Shown here piece by piece: positions 1 to 5,579 of a DNA stretch of 10,536 nt. The stretch is from CAYHZG01 sp964361105. GTDB lineage: Bacteria > Patescibacteriota > Minisyncoccia > 2-02-FULL-40-12. Made by a program: the position numbers and the translations under genes. The stretch's first letter is position 1, and each line of letters begins with the position of its first letter. Location: NCBI GenBank assembly GCA_964361105.1, contig CAYHZG010000014.1, positions 1 to 10,536 on the forward strand, in the 5' to 3' direction. Under the pieces are notes generated by a model that searched no databases, had not been told where the DNA came from, and saw only the letters and a program-made list of their open reading frames with translations.

Positions 1-1043
1 TTATAGATGGCTCTTTCCACAACACAGCCGTTGCCGATCCACGATTTGTTCTCCCACTCCTTTATTCGGCCTTTGAGGAGTGGTTTAGTGACAAACCATG
101 GCCAGTGAACGAGATGCTGATTTCGTGGCTTGAAAGACATGGTGGAGCTGGCAAGGAATTCGGGCGGGGAGCGCGAACCCTTCAGGCCATGACTGACGAT
201 CCAGACTGCACTGTGGTTTTCACAATGACCGGCGTGGTCACTGTGGCCCAAATGAGCCCGATTATCTGCGACCTTATTGATGCCGGAAAGGTCCAAGTAA
301 TTGTTACGACTGGCGCTCTTTTGGGGCATGGCCTTGTCTGGTCGCTTGACCTTCACCATTTCCGGCACGACCCGAAGTTGGATGACGCTGCCCTCGCCGA
401 GTTCAAATGGAACCGGATTACCGACGCCATTGAGCCAGAGACCAATTTGGATCATGTGGAGGAGATAATTAACGCGGTACTCAAAGACCTTCCTGACGAC
501 GCTGTTGTTAGTTCTTCAGATGTCAACAGGTTGATCGGCGAGTATCTTCGGAAACACTTTCCGGACCAGCGAGGGGTGTTGAAATCGGCAGTCGAGAAAG
601 ACGTGCCGGTGATTATTCCCGCTTTCTACGATTCGGAACTCGGGAATGATGTGATCACCCATAACTGGCGCCGCAAACGTGAAGGGAGAAAACCAATACT
701 GGTTAACCTTGAGAAAGACACGGAACTCCTTGTCGAGATCCTCACTAAGACCAAGCGGCGCGGGATATTCACCTTGGGCGGTGGGCCGCCGCGCAACACG
801 CCCCAAAATATCCCTCCGCTCGTGGAAATTCTGAACAACCGGCTCGGCCTGAATATGCCGGTGCCGATGTACTACTATGGCTGCCGGGTTTGTCCGGACC
901 CAATCTGGTTGGGGCACTTGAGCGGTTGTACCTATAGCGAAGGAGTTTCTTGGCGAAAGTTTGATCCGCAGGGACAGTTTGCCGAGGTCCACATGGACGC
1001 CCTGCACGCGTTTCCGTTTCTCGCGAAATATGTTCTTTCGTAG
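1..1043 (+). CDS. Deoxyhypusine synthase-family protein, 5'-truncated by window edge
   Basis: The family uses NAD and spermidine to transfer an aminobutyl group; eukaryotic and archaeal members modify eIF5A, while some bacterial homologues are thought to make homospermidine or related polyamines. The product here is uncertain. Visible landmarks are an NAD-binding stretch TTGALLGHGLV, VPVIIPAFYDSELG, GGGPPRN, and near the C-terminus SEGVSWRKF, whose lysine matches the catalytic lysine of the VSWGK motif. A GTG at 105 would give 312 residues, but the frame is open and protein-like back to base 3 with no ATG before 114. By comparison with the family about 30-60 residues precede FGRGARTLQAM, so the true start is probably just outside the window. 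The gene is visibly more GC-rich, with C/G-ending codons, than folD downstream, and has its own terminator, which suggests a separately acquired unit. An overlapping 33-codon ORF from an ATG at 7 cannot be fully excluded as an alternative for the first 100 bases. Confidence 0.87.
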   Translation, partial: IDGSFHNTAVADPRFVLPLLYSAFEEWFSDKPWPVNEMLISWLERHGGAGKEFGRGARTLQAMTDDPDCTVVFTMTGVVTVAQMSPIICDLIDAGKVQVIVTTGALLGHGLVWSLDLHHFRHDPKLDDAALAEFKWNRITDAIEPETNLDHVEEIINAVLKDLPDDAVVSSSDVNRLIGEYLRKHFPDQRGVLKSAVEKDVPVIIPAFYDSELGNDVITHNWRRKREGRKPILVNLEKDTELLVEILTKTKRRGIFTLGGGPPRNTPQNIPPLVEILNNRLGLNMPVPMYYYGCRVCPDPIWLGHLSGCTYSEGVSWRKFDPQGQFAEVHMDALHAFPFLAKYVLS

Positions 1044-1084
1044 TATTTAGTAGCATTAGTCCGTTTGGAGGTGCGAACAGAGAC

Positions 1085-1125
1085 GGCCTGTCTTGGTTGA
1101 ATACCGGTCAGGCCTTTTTCTTTTT
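1085..1125 (+). terminator. Rho-independent terminator of the deoxyhypusine synthase-family gene
   Basis: GGCCTG (1085-1090) pairs with CAGGCC (1109-1114), with an inner GGT/ACC pairing, and is followed directly by TTTTTCTTTTT (1115-1125). It lies about 40 bases after the stop codon and separates this gene from folD. Confidence 0.82.
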
Positions 1126-1152
1126 AGATATTATTTTGTTAGAGTTTAAATT

Positions 1153-1998
1153 ATGCTTATCGACGGCAAAAAAATCGCTCAAAAGATTTTGGAAGAACTA
1201 AAAAGTAAAACTAAAAATTTAGAAAAGCCATTAAGGCTGGTAGGTGTTTTAGTTGGTGATAATCCAGAGCTGAAAAAATTCATTGAACTCAAGAAAAAAG
1301 CAGCCGAAGAAATTGGAGTAGAGTTTAGAAGTTACGAATTTCCAGAAAATATTACTAATAGTAAATTGCGGGAAGAATTGAACAAGATCGCCAAGGCCAA
1401 AGTAAATCATGGAGTAATTATTGAACTGCCTTTGCCCAAGCATTTAAATACTCAATACTTATTAAACACGATTCCAGAAGAAAAAGACGTTGATGTTTTG
1501 TCGCAAAAAAGTCAGGCTGCTTTTTTTGCTGGCAGAAGTAAAGCTCTGCCGCCATCAGTTGAAACAGCGAAGCAGATTTTTCAAGAATATAGTATTGAGC
1601 CAAAAGGTAAAACTGTGGCAGTTTTCGGCTACGGGCTTTTGGTCGGTAAATTTGTCAGTCATTGGTTAATTAATCAGGGGGCAACGGTTTCAGTAATCAC
1701 CGAATTTACGAAAGAACCGGATAAAATTTCAAAAGAGGCTGATATAATAGTTTCAGGAGTAGGCCCCATTAGAGGCAGAGATACGCTGCGAGCCCTCGCG
1801 GCCTCTAACGGGGTAAAAAAACTAAATTTGATTACTGAAGATATGGTGAAACAAGGCGCGGTTGTGATTGATTTTGGAAAAGACGTTGATTTTGAGTCGG
1901 TTTCTAAAAAAGCTGGTTTAATTACCCCGCCAACTGGCGGAGTCGGGCCGATAGTAGTGGCCTCGGTTTTGAAAAATTTAGTTGAATTATGGATTTAA
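1153..1998 (+). CDS. folD: Divergent FolD: methylenetetrahydrofolate dehydrogenase/cyclohydrolase carrying an in-frame palindromic insert
   Basis: FolD interconverts methylene-, methenyl- and 10-formyl-tetrahydrofolate in the cytoplasm, using NADP. The 281 residues align end to end: N-terminal IDGKKIAQ, VLVGDNP, substrate loop IIELPLP, EKDVD, the nucleotide-binding segment GKTVAVFGYGLLVGK, ADIIVSGVG, QGAVVIDFG and the C-terminal TPPTGGVGP. The catalytic lysine (FIELK, equivalent to YxxxK) and KDVD aspartate are kept, but the usual Tyr is Phe, the Gln of VQLPLP is Glu, and the PCTPxG loop reads LPPSVET. Cyclohydrolase activity may therefore be altered. Residues about 204-221 are encoded by a palindromic repeat (1764-1813) between the ADIIVSGV strand and LITEDMVK; without these 18 residues the spacing equals that of E. 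coli FolD. The ATG has no Shine-Dalgarno sequence. The 3' end overlaps the next gene by 10 bases. Confidence 0.92.
   Translation: MLIDGKKIAQKILEELKSKTKNLEKPLRLVGVLVGDNPELKKFIELKKKAAEEIGVEFRSYEFPENITNSKLREELNKIAKAKVNHGVIIELPLPKHLNTQYLLNTIPEEKDVDVLSQKSQAAFFAGRSKALPPSVETAKQIFQEYSIEPKGKTVAVFGYGLLVGKFVSHWLINQGATVSVITEFTKEPDKISKEADIIVSGVGPIRGRDTLRALAASNGVKKLNLITEDMVKQGAVVIDFGKDVDFESVSKKAGLITPPTGGVGPIVVASVLKNLVELWI
1764..1813 (+). repeat. 50-bp palindromic element, copy A, inside folD
   Basis: Left arm CCCCATTAGAGGC (1764-1776) and right arm GCCTCTAACGGGG (1801-1813) are inverted repeats with one mismatch, separated by 24 bases. It matches copy B at 4259-4308 at 45 of 50 positions, and all five differences are transitions. 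It is read in the same phase as copy B and encodes PIRGRDTLRALAASNGV (residues 205-221 of FolD). GTA occurs at 1759-1761 and 1813-1815, 54 bases apart, consistent with a net insertion of 18 codons. The arm mismatch and the poor flanking duplication suggest this is the older copy. Confidence 0.93.
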
Positions 1999-2456
1999 TC
2001 ATTATTTTTTTAGCTAAATACCTTGGTTATATGTTATTAGCGATTTTTGCAGTTTTATTTTTGAAAAACCGGAGTAAAAACTTTTTATTCATCCCTTTAA
2101 TTTCTGCTTTAGTTTCAAGATTTATTTTCACTGAAATAATCAGATTTTTCTACTTTCGGCCGAGGCCATTTGTTGAACAAGGCATCGTCCCTTTAATTGA
2201 GCATGCGTCAACTGCTTCTTTTCCATCAGGCCATGCCGCTTTTTATTTTGCCTTGTCTGCAGGAGTCTACTATTACAACAAAAAAGCCGGCCTATGGTTT
2301 TTTGCCGGAAGCGCCGCAATCGGCTTAGCCCGTGTTTTCGCCGGCCTTCACTATTTCACCGACATTTTAGGCGGCTTACTTATCGCTTTATTATCTTATT
2401 TTTTAGTTAGAATTTTTTTCAAAAAAAAGCAGGACCGAATTTCGGCCCTGCCGTAG
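1989..2456 (+). CDS. PAP2-superfamily membrane phosphatase (undecaprenyl-diphosphatase-like)
   Basis: This is a small integral membrane phosphatase of the type-2 phosphatidic acid phosphatase superfamily. Such proteins dephosphorylate lipid phosphates; BcrC-like members recycle undecaprenyl diphosphate for cell-wall synthesis. All three superfamily motifs are visible: R52-x6-RP (59-60, with Arg in place of the usual Lys), PSGH at 79-82, and R115-x5-H121-x3-D125 (preceded by Ala rather than Ser). Hydrophobic segments lie at about residues 3-25, 31-52, 82-97, 101-117 and 125-145, and the C-terminus is basic. At 155 residues it is compact but complete. The ATG lies inside the last codons of folD (10-base overlap), so translation is probably coupled. 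Its final codons are built from a hairpin that doubles as a minus-strand terminator. The exact lipid substrate cannot be told from sequence. Confidence 0.85.
   Translation: MDLIIIFLAKYLGYMLLAIFAVLFLKNRSKNFLFIPLISALVSRFIFTEIIRFFYFRPRPFVEQGIVPLIEHASTASFPSGHAAFYFALSAGVYYYNKKAGLWFFAGSAAIGLARVFAGLHYFTDILGGLLIALLSYFLVRIFFKKKQDRISALP
2421..2451 (-). terminator. Rho-independent terminator of the minus-strand zinc-ribbon gene, inside the PAP2 coding end
   Basis: Bases 2429-2451 form a near-perfect palindrome (GCAGG-CCGAA against TTCGG-CCTGC, one A/C mismatch). On the minus strand it is followed by eight T (2428-2421). It lies 40 bases beyond the minus-strand stop codon at 2491. A second hairpin, AGCCGC-TTTT-GCGGCT (2463-2478), lies between. 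The terminator shares its bases with the last codons of the convergent PAP2 gene. Confidence 0.8.
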
Positions 2457-2490
2457 AGCTGTCAGCCGCTTTTGCGGCTCATCGAAGGTG

Positions 2491-2688
2491 CTATCTGAAT
2501 CTTTCGACGACGAGTCTGATGGGGCCAAATGGTTCTCCTTTGGCAGTAATTTCTTTCTCAACTTCATTTCTGCAGTTGTGGCAGGCGAAACCTTTCTCGG
2601 TTTCAAACCTGAAATTGCCGCAGAGGCGGAGAAGTCTGATTATCCATCTTGCCATTTCCCCGCATTTCTGACAGAGTTCATGTTCCAT
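2491..2688 (-). CDS. Small zinc-ribbon-like protein of unknown function (65 aa)
   Basis: This short minus-strand gene has unusually clear support. The ATG at 2688 is preceded by AAAGGAG about six bases upstream on the minus strand, and a strong intrinsic terminator follows the stop. The protein has two CxxC pairs (C6/C9 and C36/C39) plus C23, a spacing expected of a zinc ribbon, with the C-terminal part acidic-to-basic and ending VVERFR. I recognise no specific family; a nucleic-acid-binding or regulatory role is only a guess from the fold type. Its base composition (about half GC, many CTC, GAG and GTC codons) and SD-led expression differ from the AT-rich SD-less neighbours and resemble the 8293-8949 unit. 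It lies directly downstream of the tRNA-Leu terminator on the same strand. The opposite-strand ORF over the same bases lacks these signals. Confidence 0.72.
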   Translation of the reverse strand: MEHELCQKCGEMARWIIRLLRLCGNFRFETEKGFACHNCRNEVEKEITAKGEPFGPIRLVVERFR

Positions 2689-2716
2689 TAAGACTCCTTT
2701 CTATACGGGTTTTTGG

Positions 2717-2748
2717 AAAAACAAAAAAGTGGGGATTGCCCGCTTTTT
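2717..2748 (-). terminator. Terminator downstream of tRNA-Leu
   Basis: On the minus strand AAAAAGCGGG pairs with CCCACTTTTT (10 bp with one wobble pair, 5-base loop), followed by TGTTTTT. It lies about 55 bases after the tRNA 3' end and before the zinc-ribbon gene. The stem is nearly symmetric, so it could also act on plus-strand transcripts. Confidence 0.72.
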
Positions 2749-2804
2749 GGTTCGTTATTAATCTAAATGATAGTCAATTAAAAGTCAAGTGGGAAAATTT
2801 GAAA

Positions 2805-2888
2805 TGCCGCCGGTCGGAGTCGAACCGACACGAGGTTGCCCTCACGGGTTTTTGAAACCCGCGTGTATACCAATTCCACCACGGCGGC
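2805..2888 (-). tRNA. tRNA-Leu (anticodon CAA)
   Basis: Read on the minus strand, a 7-bp acceptor stem GCCGCCG/CGGCGGC is followed by D-arm GTGG...ACAC, anticodon arm CGGGT-TTCAAAA-ACCCG, a long class II variable arm (GAGG-GCAA-CCTC) and T-arm GTCGG-TTCGACT-CCGAC. The discriminator base is A. The loop gives anticodon CAA, decoding UUG. The long variable arm agrees with leucine. CCA is not encoded: the gene is followed by TTTC, so CCA must be added enzymatically. A promoter (2903-2931) and a terminator (2717-2748) make it an independent transcript. Confidence 0.96.
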
Positions 2889-2902
2889 AAAAATCTTTGA
2901 CT

Positions 2903-2931
2903 ATTGTATCAATTTTTTCCTCGTTTTACAA
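2903..2931 (-). promoter_or_regulatory. Promoter for tRNA-Leu
   Basis: On the minus strand, TTGTAA (2931-2926), 17 bases, TACAAT (2908-2903). The predicted transcription start is about 8 bases before the mature tRNA 5' end at 2888. It overlaps the parA promoter on the other strand almost completely. Confidence 0.68.
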
Positions 2932-2932
2932 T
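2904..2932 (+). promoter_or_regulatory. Promoter for parA, mirror image of the tRNA-Leu promoter
   Basis: TTGTAT (2904-2909), 17 bases, TACAAT (2927-2932). The expected start of transcription, about 6-8 bases beyond the -10 element, coincides with the parA ATG at 2940, so the parA message would be leaderless. No Shine-Dalgarno sequence precedes the ATG. Confidence 0.62.
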
Positions 2933-2939
2933 TAAGCTA

Positions 2940-3716
2940 ATGGCAGGGATTATAGCAATTTGGAATCAAAAAGGAGGAGTTGGGAAATCTACTTCAACCG
3001 TAAATCTCGGAGCATATCTTGCCGCACTCGGTAAGCATGTTCTCTTAGTTGATTTGGACCCTCAAGCAAATGCGACTATTGGTCTGGGAATAAAATTAGA
3101 TAAAGAACATTACAATATTTACCACGCCTTGGTTGCCGACGTTGAACCGGGTGCACTCATAAAAAAGACATCAATTTTTGGTTTGGATATTCTGCCATCA
3201 TCCGAAAGTCTGGCCGGCGCCAATGTTGAGCTTATCAGTTTTAAAAATCGCGAACTTCAGCTTAAGAAAGTTTTGAAGGAAGTTAAAGATAATTACGACT
3301 TTATATTAGTTGACTGTCTTCCTTCGGTCGGTATTTTAAATGTTAACGCTTTGGCCGCTTCTGACTACGTTTTAATTCCAGTTCAGGCCGAATATTTTGC
3401 CTTAGCCGGCCTAGACCAGCTTTTAACTGTTGCTGATTTGGTAAAAAAATACTTGAATCCTGATTTAAAAATTTTAGGGGCGGTGGTAACGATGTTTGAC
3501 AAAAGAAATCAGCTGGATAGAGATGTTTTAAACCAGATTCATAAAAGTTTTCCAGGCCATGTTTTTAATACCACTATCCCAAGGCAAGTTTCCCTTGCTC
3601 AATCGCCGGCTTTCGGAAAAAGCATTTTACAGCATGATCCCTTGTCTCGGGGCGCGAGGGCTTATCGAGAACTCGCGATTGAAGTAATGGCTCGGGTATT
3701 TTCAAATCATAAATGA
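2940..3716 (+). CDS. parA: ParA/Soj chromosome partitioning ATPase
   Basis: ParA is a dimerising, DNA-binding ATPase that with ParB segregates chromosome origins. The 258-residue product opens with MAGIIAIWNQ, then the deviant Walker A KGGVGKST (residues 11-18) with the signature lysine. It continues with LLVDLDPQAN (about 37-46), FILVDCLPSVG (about 121-131, Walker B) and the C-terminal IPRQVSLAQSPAFGKSI typical of Soj proteins. A TTG at 2904 would add 12 residues (YQFFPRFTIKL...) not seen in the family and would sit inside the promoter, so ATG 2940 is preferred. The stop overlaps the parB-like start (ATGATG), which indicates an operon with coupled translation. Composition matches the AT-rich background. 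Confidence 0.95.
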   Translation: MAGIIAIWNQKGGVGKSTSTVNLGAYLAALGKHVLLVDLDPQANATIGLGIKLDKEHYNIYHALVADVEPGALIKKTSIFGLDILPSSESLAGANVELISFKNRELQLKKVLKEVKDNYDFILVDCLPSVGILNVNALAASDYVLIPVQAEYFALAGLDQLLTVADLVKKYLNPDLKILGAVVTMFDKRNQLDRDVLNQIHKSFPGHVFNTTIPRQVSLAQSPAFGKSILQHDPLSRGARAYRELAIEVMARVFSNHK

Positions 3717-4135
3717 TGAAGAATTTAAAAGCCAAAGGGCTTCATGCCCTTATTCCAATAAAGCCGAAGTTTAAACCCAAAAGAAAAAAGGAAAATGTTT
3801 TTTATGTTGAGATAAGGAAAATCAGACAGACCCCGGAAATGCTGAAGAGAGAAATTAGTAAGAAGGCATTAAAAGAATTGGCCGAATCAGTCAGAAAATA
3901 CGGGATAATTCAGCCGCTTACGGTGGCCAAGATTGAGAAAAAGAAAAAAAGCGGGATTAATGTTTATTATGAGTTAATTTCCGGCCAAAAGCGGCTAATT
4001 GCGGCAAAATCTGCCGGTTTAAGAGTGGTTCCAGCGATGATTAAGAATCCTCCTTCGCTAAAGCTGCCTACTCCGCCGAAGCAGATTCGGCTGCGAAGGC
4101 CGGGTCGGAGGACGAAGCGGAATGACAAAATCTAA
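3713..4135 (+). CDS. Short ParB-like N-terminal domain protein with a repeat-derived tail
   Basis: ParB binds centromere-like sites and stimulates ParA; its N-terminal ParB/Srx domain is a CTP-binding sliding clamp. The 140-residue protein matches only that domain: FYVEIRKIRQTPEMLKR, ALKELAESVRKYGIIQPLTV, YYELISGQKRLIAAKSAGLRVVPAMI. SGQKRL corresponds to the GERRxRA nucleotide-binding box, with Gln-Lys in place of Glu-Arg. The central helix-turn-helix and C-terminal dimerisation domains of standard ParB (about 280 residues) are absent. From residue 113 the tail (PPSLKLPTPPKQIRLRRPG...) is encoded by a nested palindrome (4049-4111), so the original C-terminus may have been replaced, or the gene truncated. 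The start overlaps parA by 4 bases and the end overlaps comEC by 14. DNA-site binding would need another domain or partner. Confidence 0.82.
   Translation: MMKNLKAKGLHALIPIKPKFKPKRKKENVFYVEIRKIRQTPEMLKREISKKALKELAESVRKYGIIQPLTVAKIEKKKKSGINVYYELISGQKRLIAAKSAGLRVVPAMIKNPPSLKLPTPPKQIRLRRPGRRTKRNDKI
4049..4111 (+). repeat. Nested palindrome forming the ParB-like tail and the comEC ribosome-binding region
   Basis: Three nested inverted pairs are visible: CCTCC (4049-4053) with GGAGG (4107-4111), CCTTCGC (4052-4058) with GCGAAGG (4093-4099), and GCCGAA (4075-4080) with TTCGGC (4086-4091). GC content is higher than in flanking coding sequence. The GGAGG lies 10 bases before the comEC ATG at 4122 and could act as its Shine-Dalgarno sequence, which the outer pairing would mask. 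It is unrelated in sequence to the 50-bp element at 1764 and 4259. Confidence 0.72.
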
Positions 4136-5579
4136 AATATTTCTCTATTTGATGCTCGCTTTTATCTTGGGAGTCGGAAGCGGCTCCTTTTTTGATATCT
4201 CAAGCCAGGTTGTTTTGGTAATTGCGATTATTGTTGTTTCGCTGGTGGCCGTGTTTTACCCCGTTAGAGGCAGAGGCACGTTGCGGGCCCTCGCGGCCTC
4301 TAACGGGGTTTACCGCCGCAGGTTAATAGTTTTGATTGTACTTTTACTAGTGGCATTTACTTTTGGCGTTGTGCGATTTGACGCTTCAGAGTCACTGACT
4401 AGAGTTTTGACAAACTTCAATGATACTAATAGTAGTGTTCAATTATCGGGATATATAAATGGAGAACCCGAAAGGTTAATTGATAAGCAAAGAATGGTTT
4501 TGCAGGTTAAAGAAATCAGAGCGTCGGATTATATAATTTCTGCTGATGAAAAAATTCTAATAACCATCAATCTTTATCCGGAATTTGAATACGGTGATTT
4601 TATTTTGATGGAAGGGAAACTGCAAAGTCCAAAGAACTTTGATGATTTTGATTACGTAAATTATCTGGCCAAAGACGGAATTTTTTCTTTATCTTATTAT
4701 CCACGAATCTCAAAAATTACCCAAAATGGTTTTTCTGATGATAAAATTTCTATTCTTGAAAAAATAAAAATTTCAATGTTCACCCAAATTTTTAGATTTA
4801 AAAACGCATTTAAGGATTCAATCTCGCGTTCAATTGCCGAGCCAAATGCTTCTTTTATAGAGGGTGTCTTACTGGGTTCCCGCGAAAGCATCCCCCAAGA
4901 TTTAAAAAATGCTTTTTCTAGAACCGGCACAACTCATATTTTGGCGATTTCCGGCTACAACATCACTTTAGTCGGCCTTTATATTTCTTATTTATTCATA
5001 TTTTTTATGCGAAGACAAAAAGCGTTTTGGTTCACAGTTTTGGGAATAATTTTATTCACTATTTTAACTGGCGCTTCGGCTTCGGTTGTTCGCGCGGCCG
5101 TCATGGGCATCTTGGTTTTGGTGGCTTATCGCGAAGGCAGATTTTACGATATGACTAATTCAATTGTTTTTGCTGGAGCACTGATGGTTGCTTTGAATCC
5201 GAAAGTTTTGCGCTTTGATGTCGGTTTTCAGCTTTCGTTTTTAGCCACCTTGGGTTTAATCTATTTTTCACCCATTATTAGGGATAAATTGGAATGGCTC
5301 CCGATTTTTTGGAGTTTTAAAGAGAACTTCATTGCTACGGTTTCGGCTCAGCTTATGGTTTTACCGGTTGTTTTATATAATTTTGGCAGTTTTTCGTTGA
5401 TTTCTTTGCCGGCTAATGTTTTAATTCTGCCGGTTATTCCATTAACCATGCTTTTTGGTTTTCTTTCCGGGGTTTTGGGGTTAATTTGGTCGCAACTTGG
5501 CGAGATCGCCGGCTTAGCGGCCTGGGTTCTGGCTGAATACGAGATTTTAATTGTTAAATTTTTCTCTCAAATTTCATAG
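4122..5579 (+). CDS. comEC: ComEC/Rec2 DNA-uptake channel, membrane part
   Basis: ComEC carries single-stranded DNA across the cytoplasmic membrane in natural transformation. The 485 residues hold N-terminal membrane segments (about 4-22, 28-45, 68-85), an extracytoplasmic OB-like region (about 105-195), and the competence domain with the signature FIEGVLLGSRESIP...FSRTGTTHILAISGYNITL (about 244-283), followed by many hydrophobic helices to the end. The C-terminal metallo-beta-lactamase domain of full-length ComEC is absent here and is encoded by the next ORF, in the same frame after one TAG. Residues 47-63 come from the 50-bp palindromic element, placed between the second and third membrane segments, probably in a short loop next to YRRR. 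The start overlaps the parB-like gene by 14 bases, with GGAGG 10 bases upstream. Confidence 0.9.
   Translation: MTKSKIFLYLMLAFILGVGSGSFFDISSQVVLVIAIIVVSLVAVFYPVRGRGTLRALAASNGVYRRRLIVLIVLLLVAFTFGVVRFDASESLTRVLTNFNDTNSSVQLSGYINGEPERLIDKQRMVLQVKEIRASDYIISADEKILITINLYPEFEYGDFILMEGKLQSPKNFDDFDYVNYLAKDGIFSLSYYPRISKITQNGFSDDKISILEKIKISMFTQIFRFKNAFKDSISRSIAEPNASFIEGVLLGSRESIPQDLKNAFSRTGTTHILAISGYNITLVGLYISYLFIFFMRRQKAFWFTVLGIILFTILTGASASVVRAAVMGILVLVAYREGRFYDMTNSIVFAGALMVALNPKVLRFDVGFQLSFLATLGLIYFSPIIRDKLEWLPIFWSFKENFIATVSAQLMVLPVVLYNFGSFSLISLPANVLILPVIPLTMLFGFLSGVLGLIWSQLGEIAGLAAWVLAEYEILIVKFFSQIS
4259..4308 (+). repeat. 50-bp palindromic element, copy B, inside comEC
   Basis: Perfect 13-bp inverted arms CCCCGTTAGAGGC (4259-4271) and GCCTCTAACGGGG (4296-4308) flank 24 bases; adjacent A and T extend the arms to 14 bp. 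It encodes PVRGRGTLRALAASNGV in the same phase as copy A in folD. A 6-bp direct repeat TTTACC occurs at 4255-4260 and 4309-4314, exactly 54 bases apart, like a target-site duplication. Removing 54 bases leaves GTG TTT TAC CGC CGC AGG, an uninterrupted VFYRRR. Confidence 0.95.

Noticed and set aside
7..108. ATG at 7 opening a 33-codon frame (MALSTTQPLP...)
   Set aside because: It ends before the conserved DHS region and is in another frame; the DHS frame itself is open and protein-like across the same bases.
516..1007. Long minus-strand ORF inside the DHS-family gene
   Set aside because: It is antisense to a clearly conserved protein and has no recognisable motif; long antisense frames are common in GC-richer genes.
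2488..2691. Plus-strand ORF of 67 codons opposite the zinc-ribbon gene
   Set aside because: It has no ribosome-binding site or motif, and the minus strand over the same bases has an SD, CxxC pairs and a terminator.
2649..2855. Plus-strand ORF running into the tRNA-Leu
   Set aside because: It spans a terminator and part of the tRNA and shows no family similarity.
1764..4308. The two 50-bp palindromes as a CRISPR array or attachment-site pair
   Set aside because: There are only two copies about 2.5 kb apart with coding genes between, no spacer periodicity, no cas genes and no integrase; they lie in frame inside genes.
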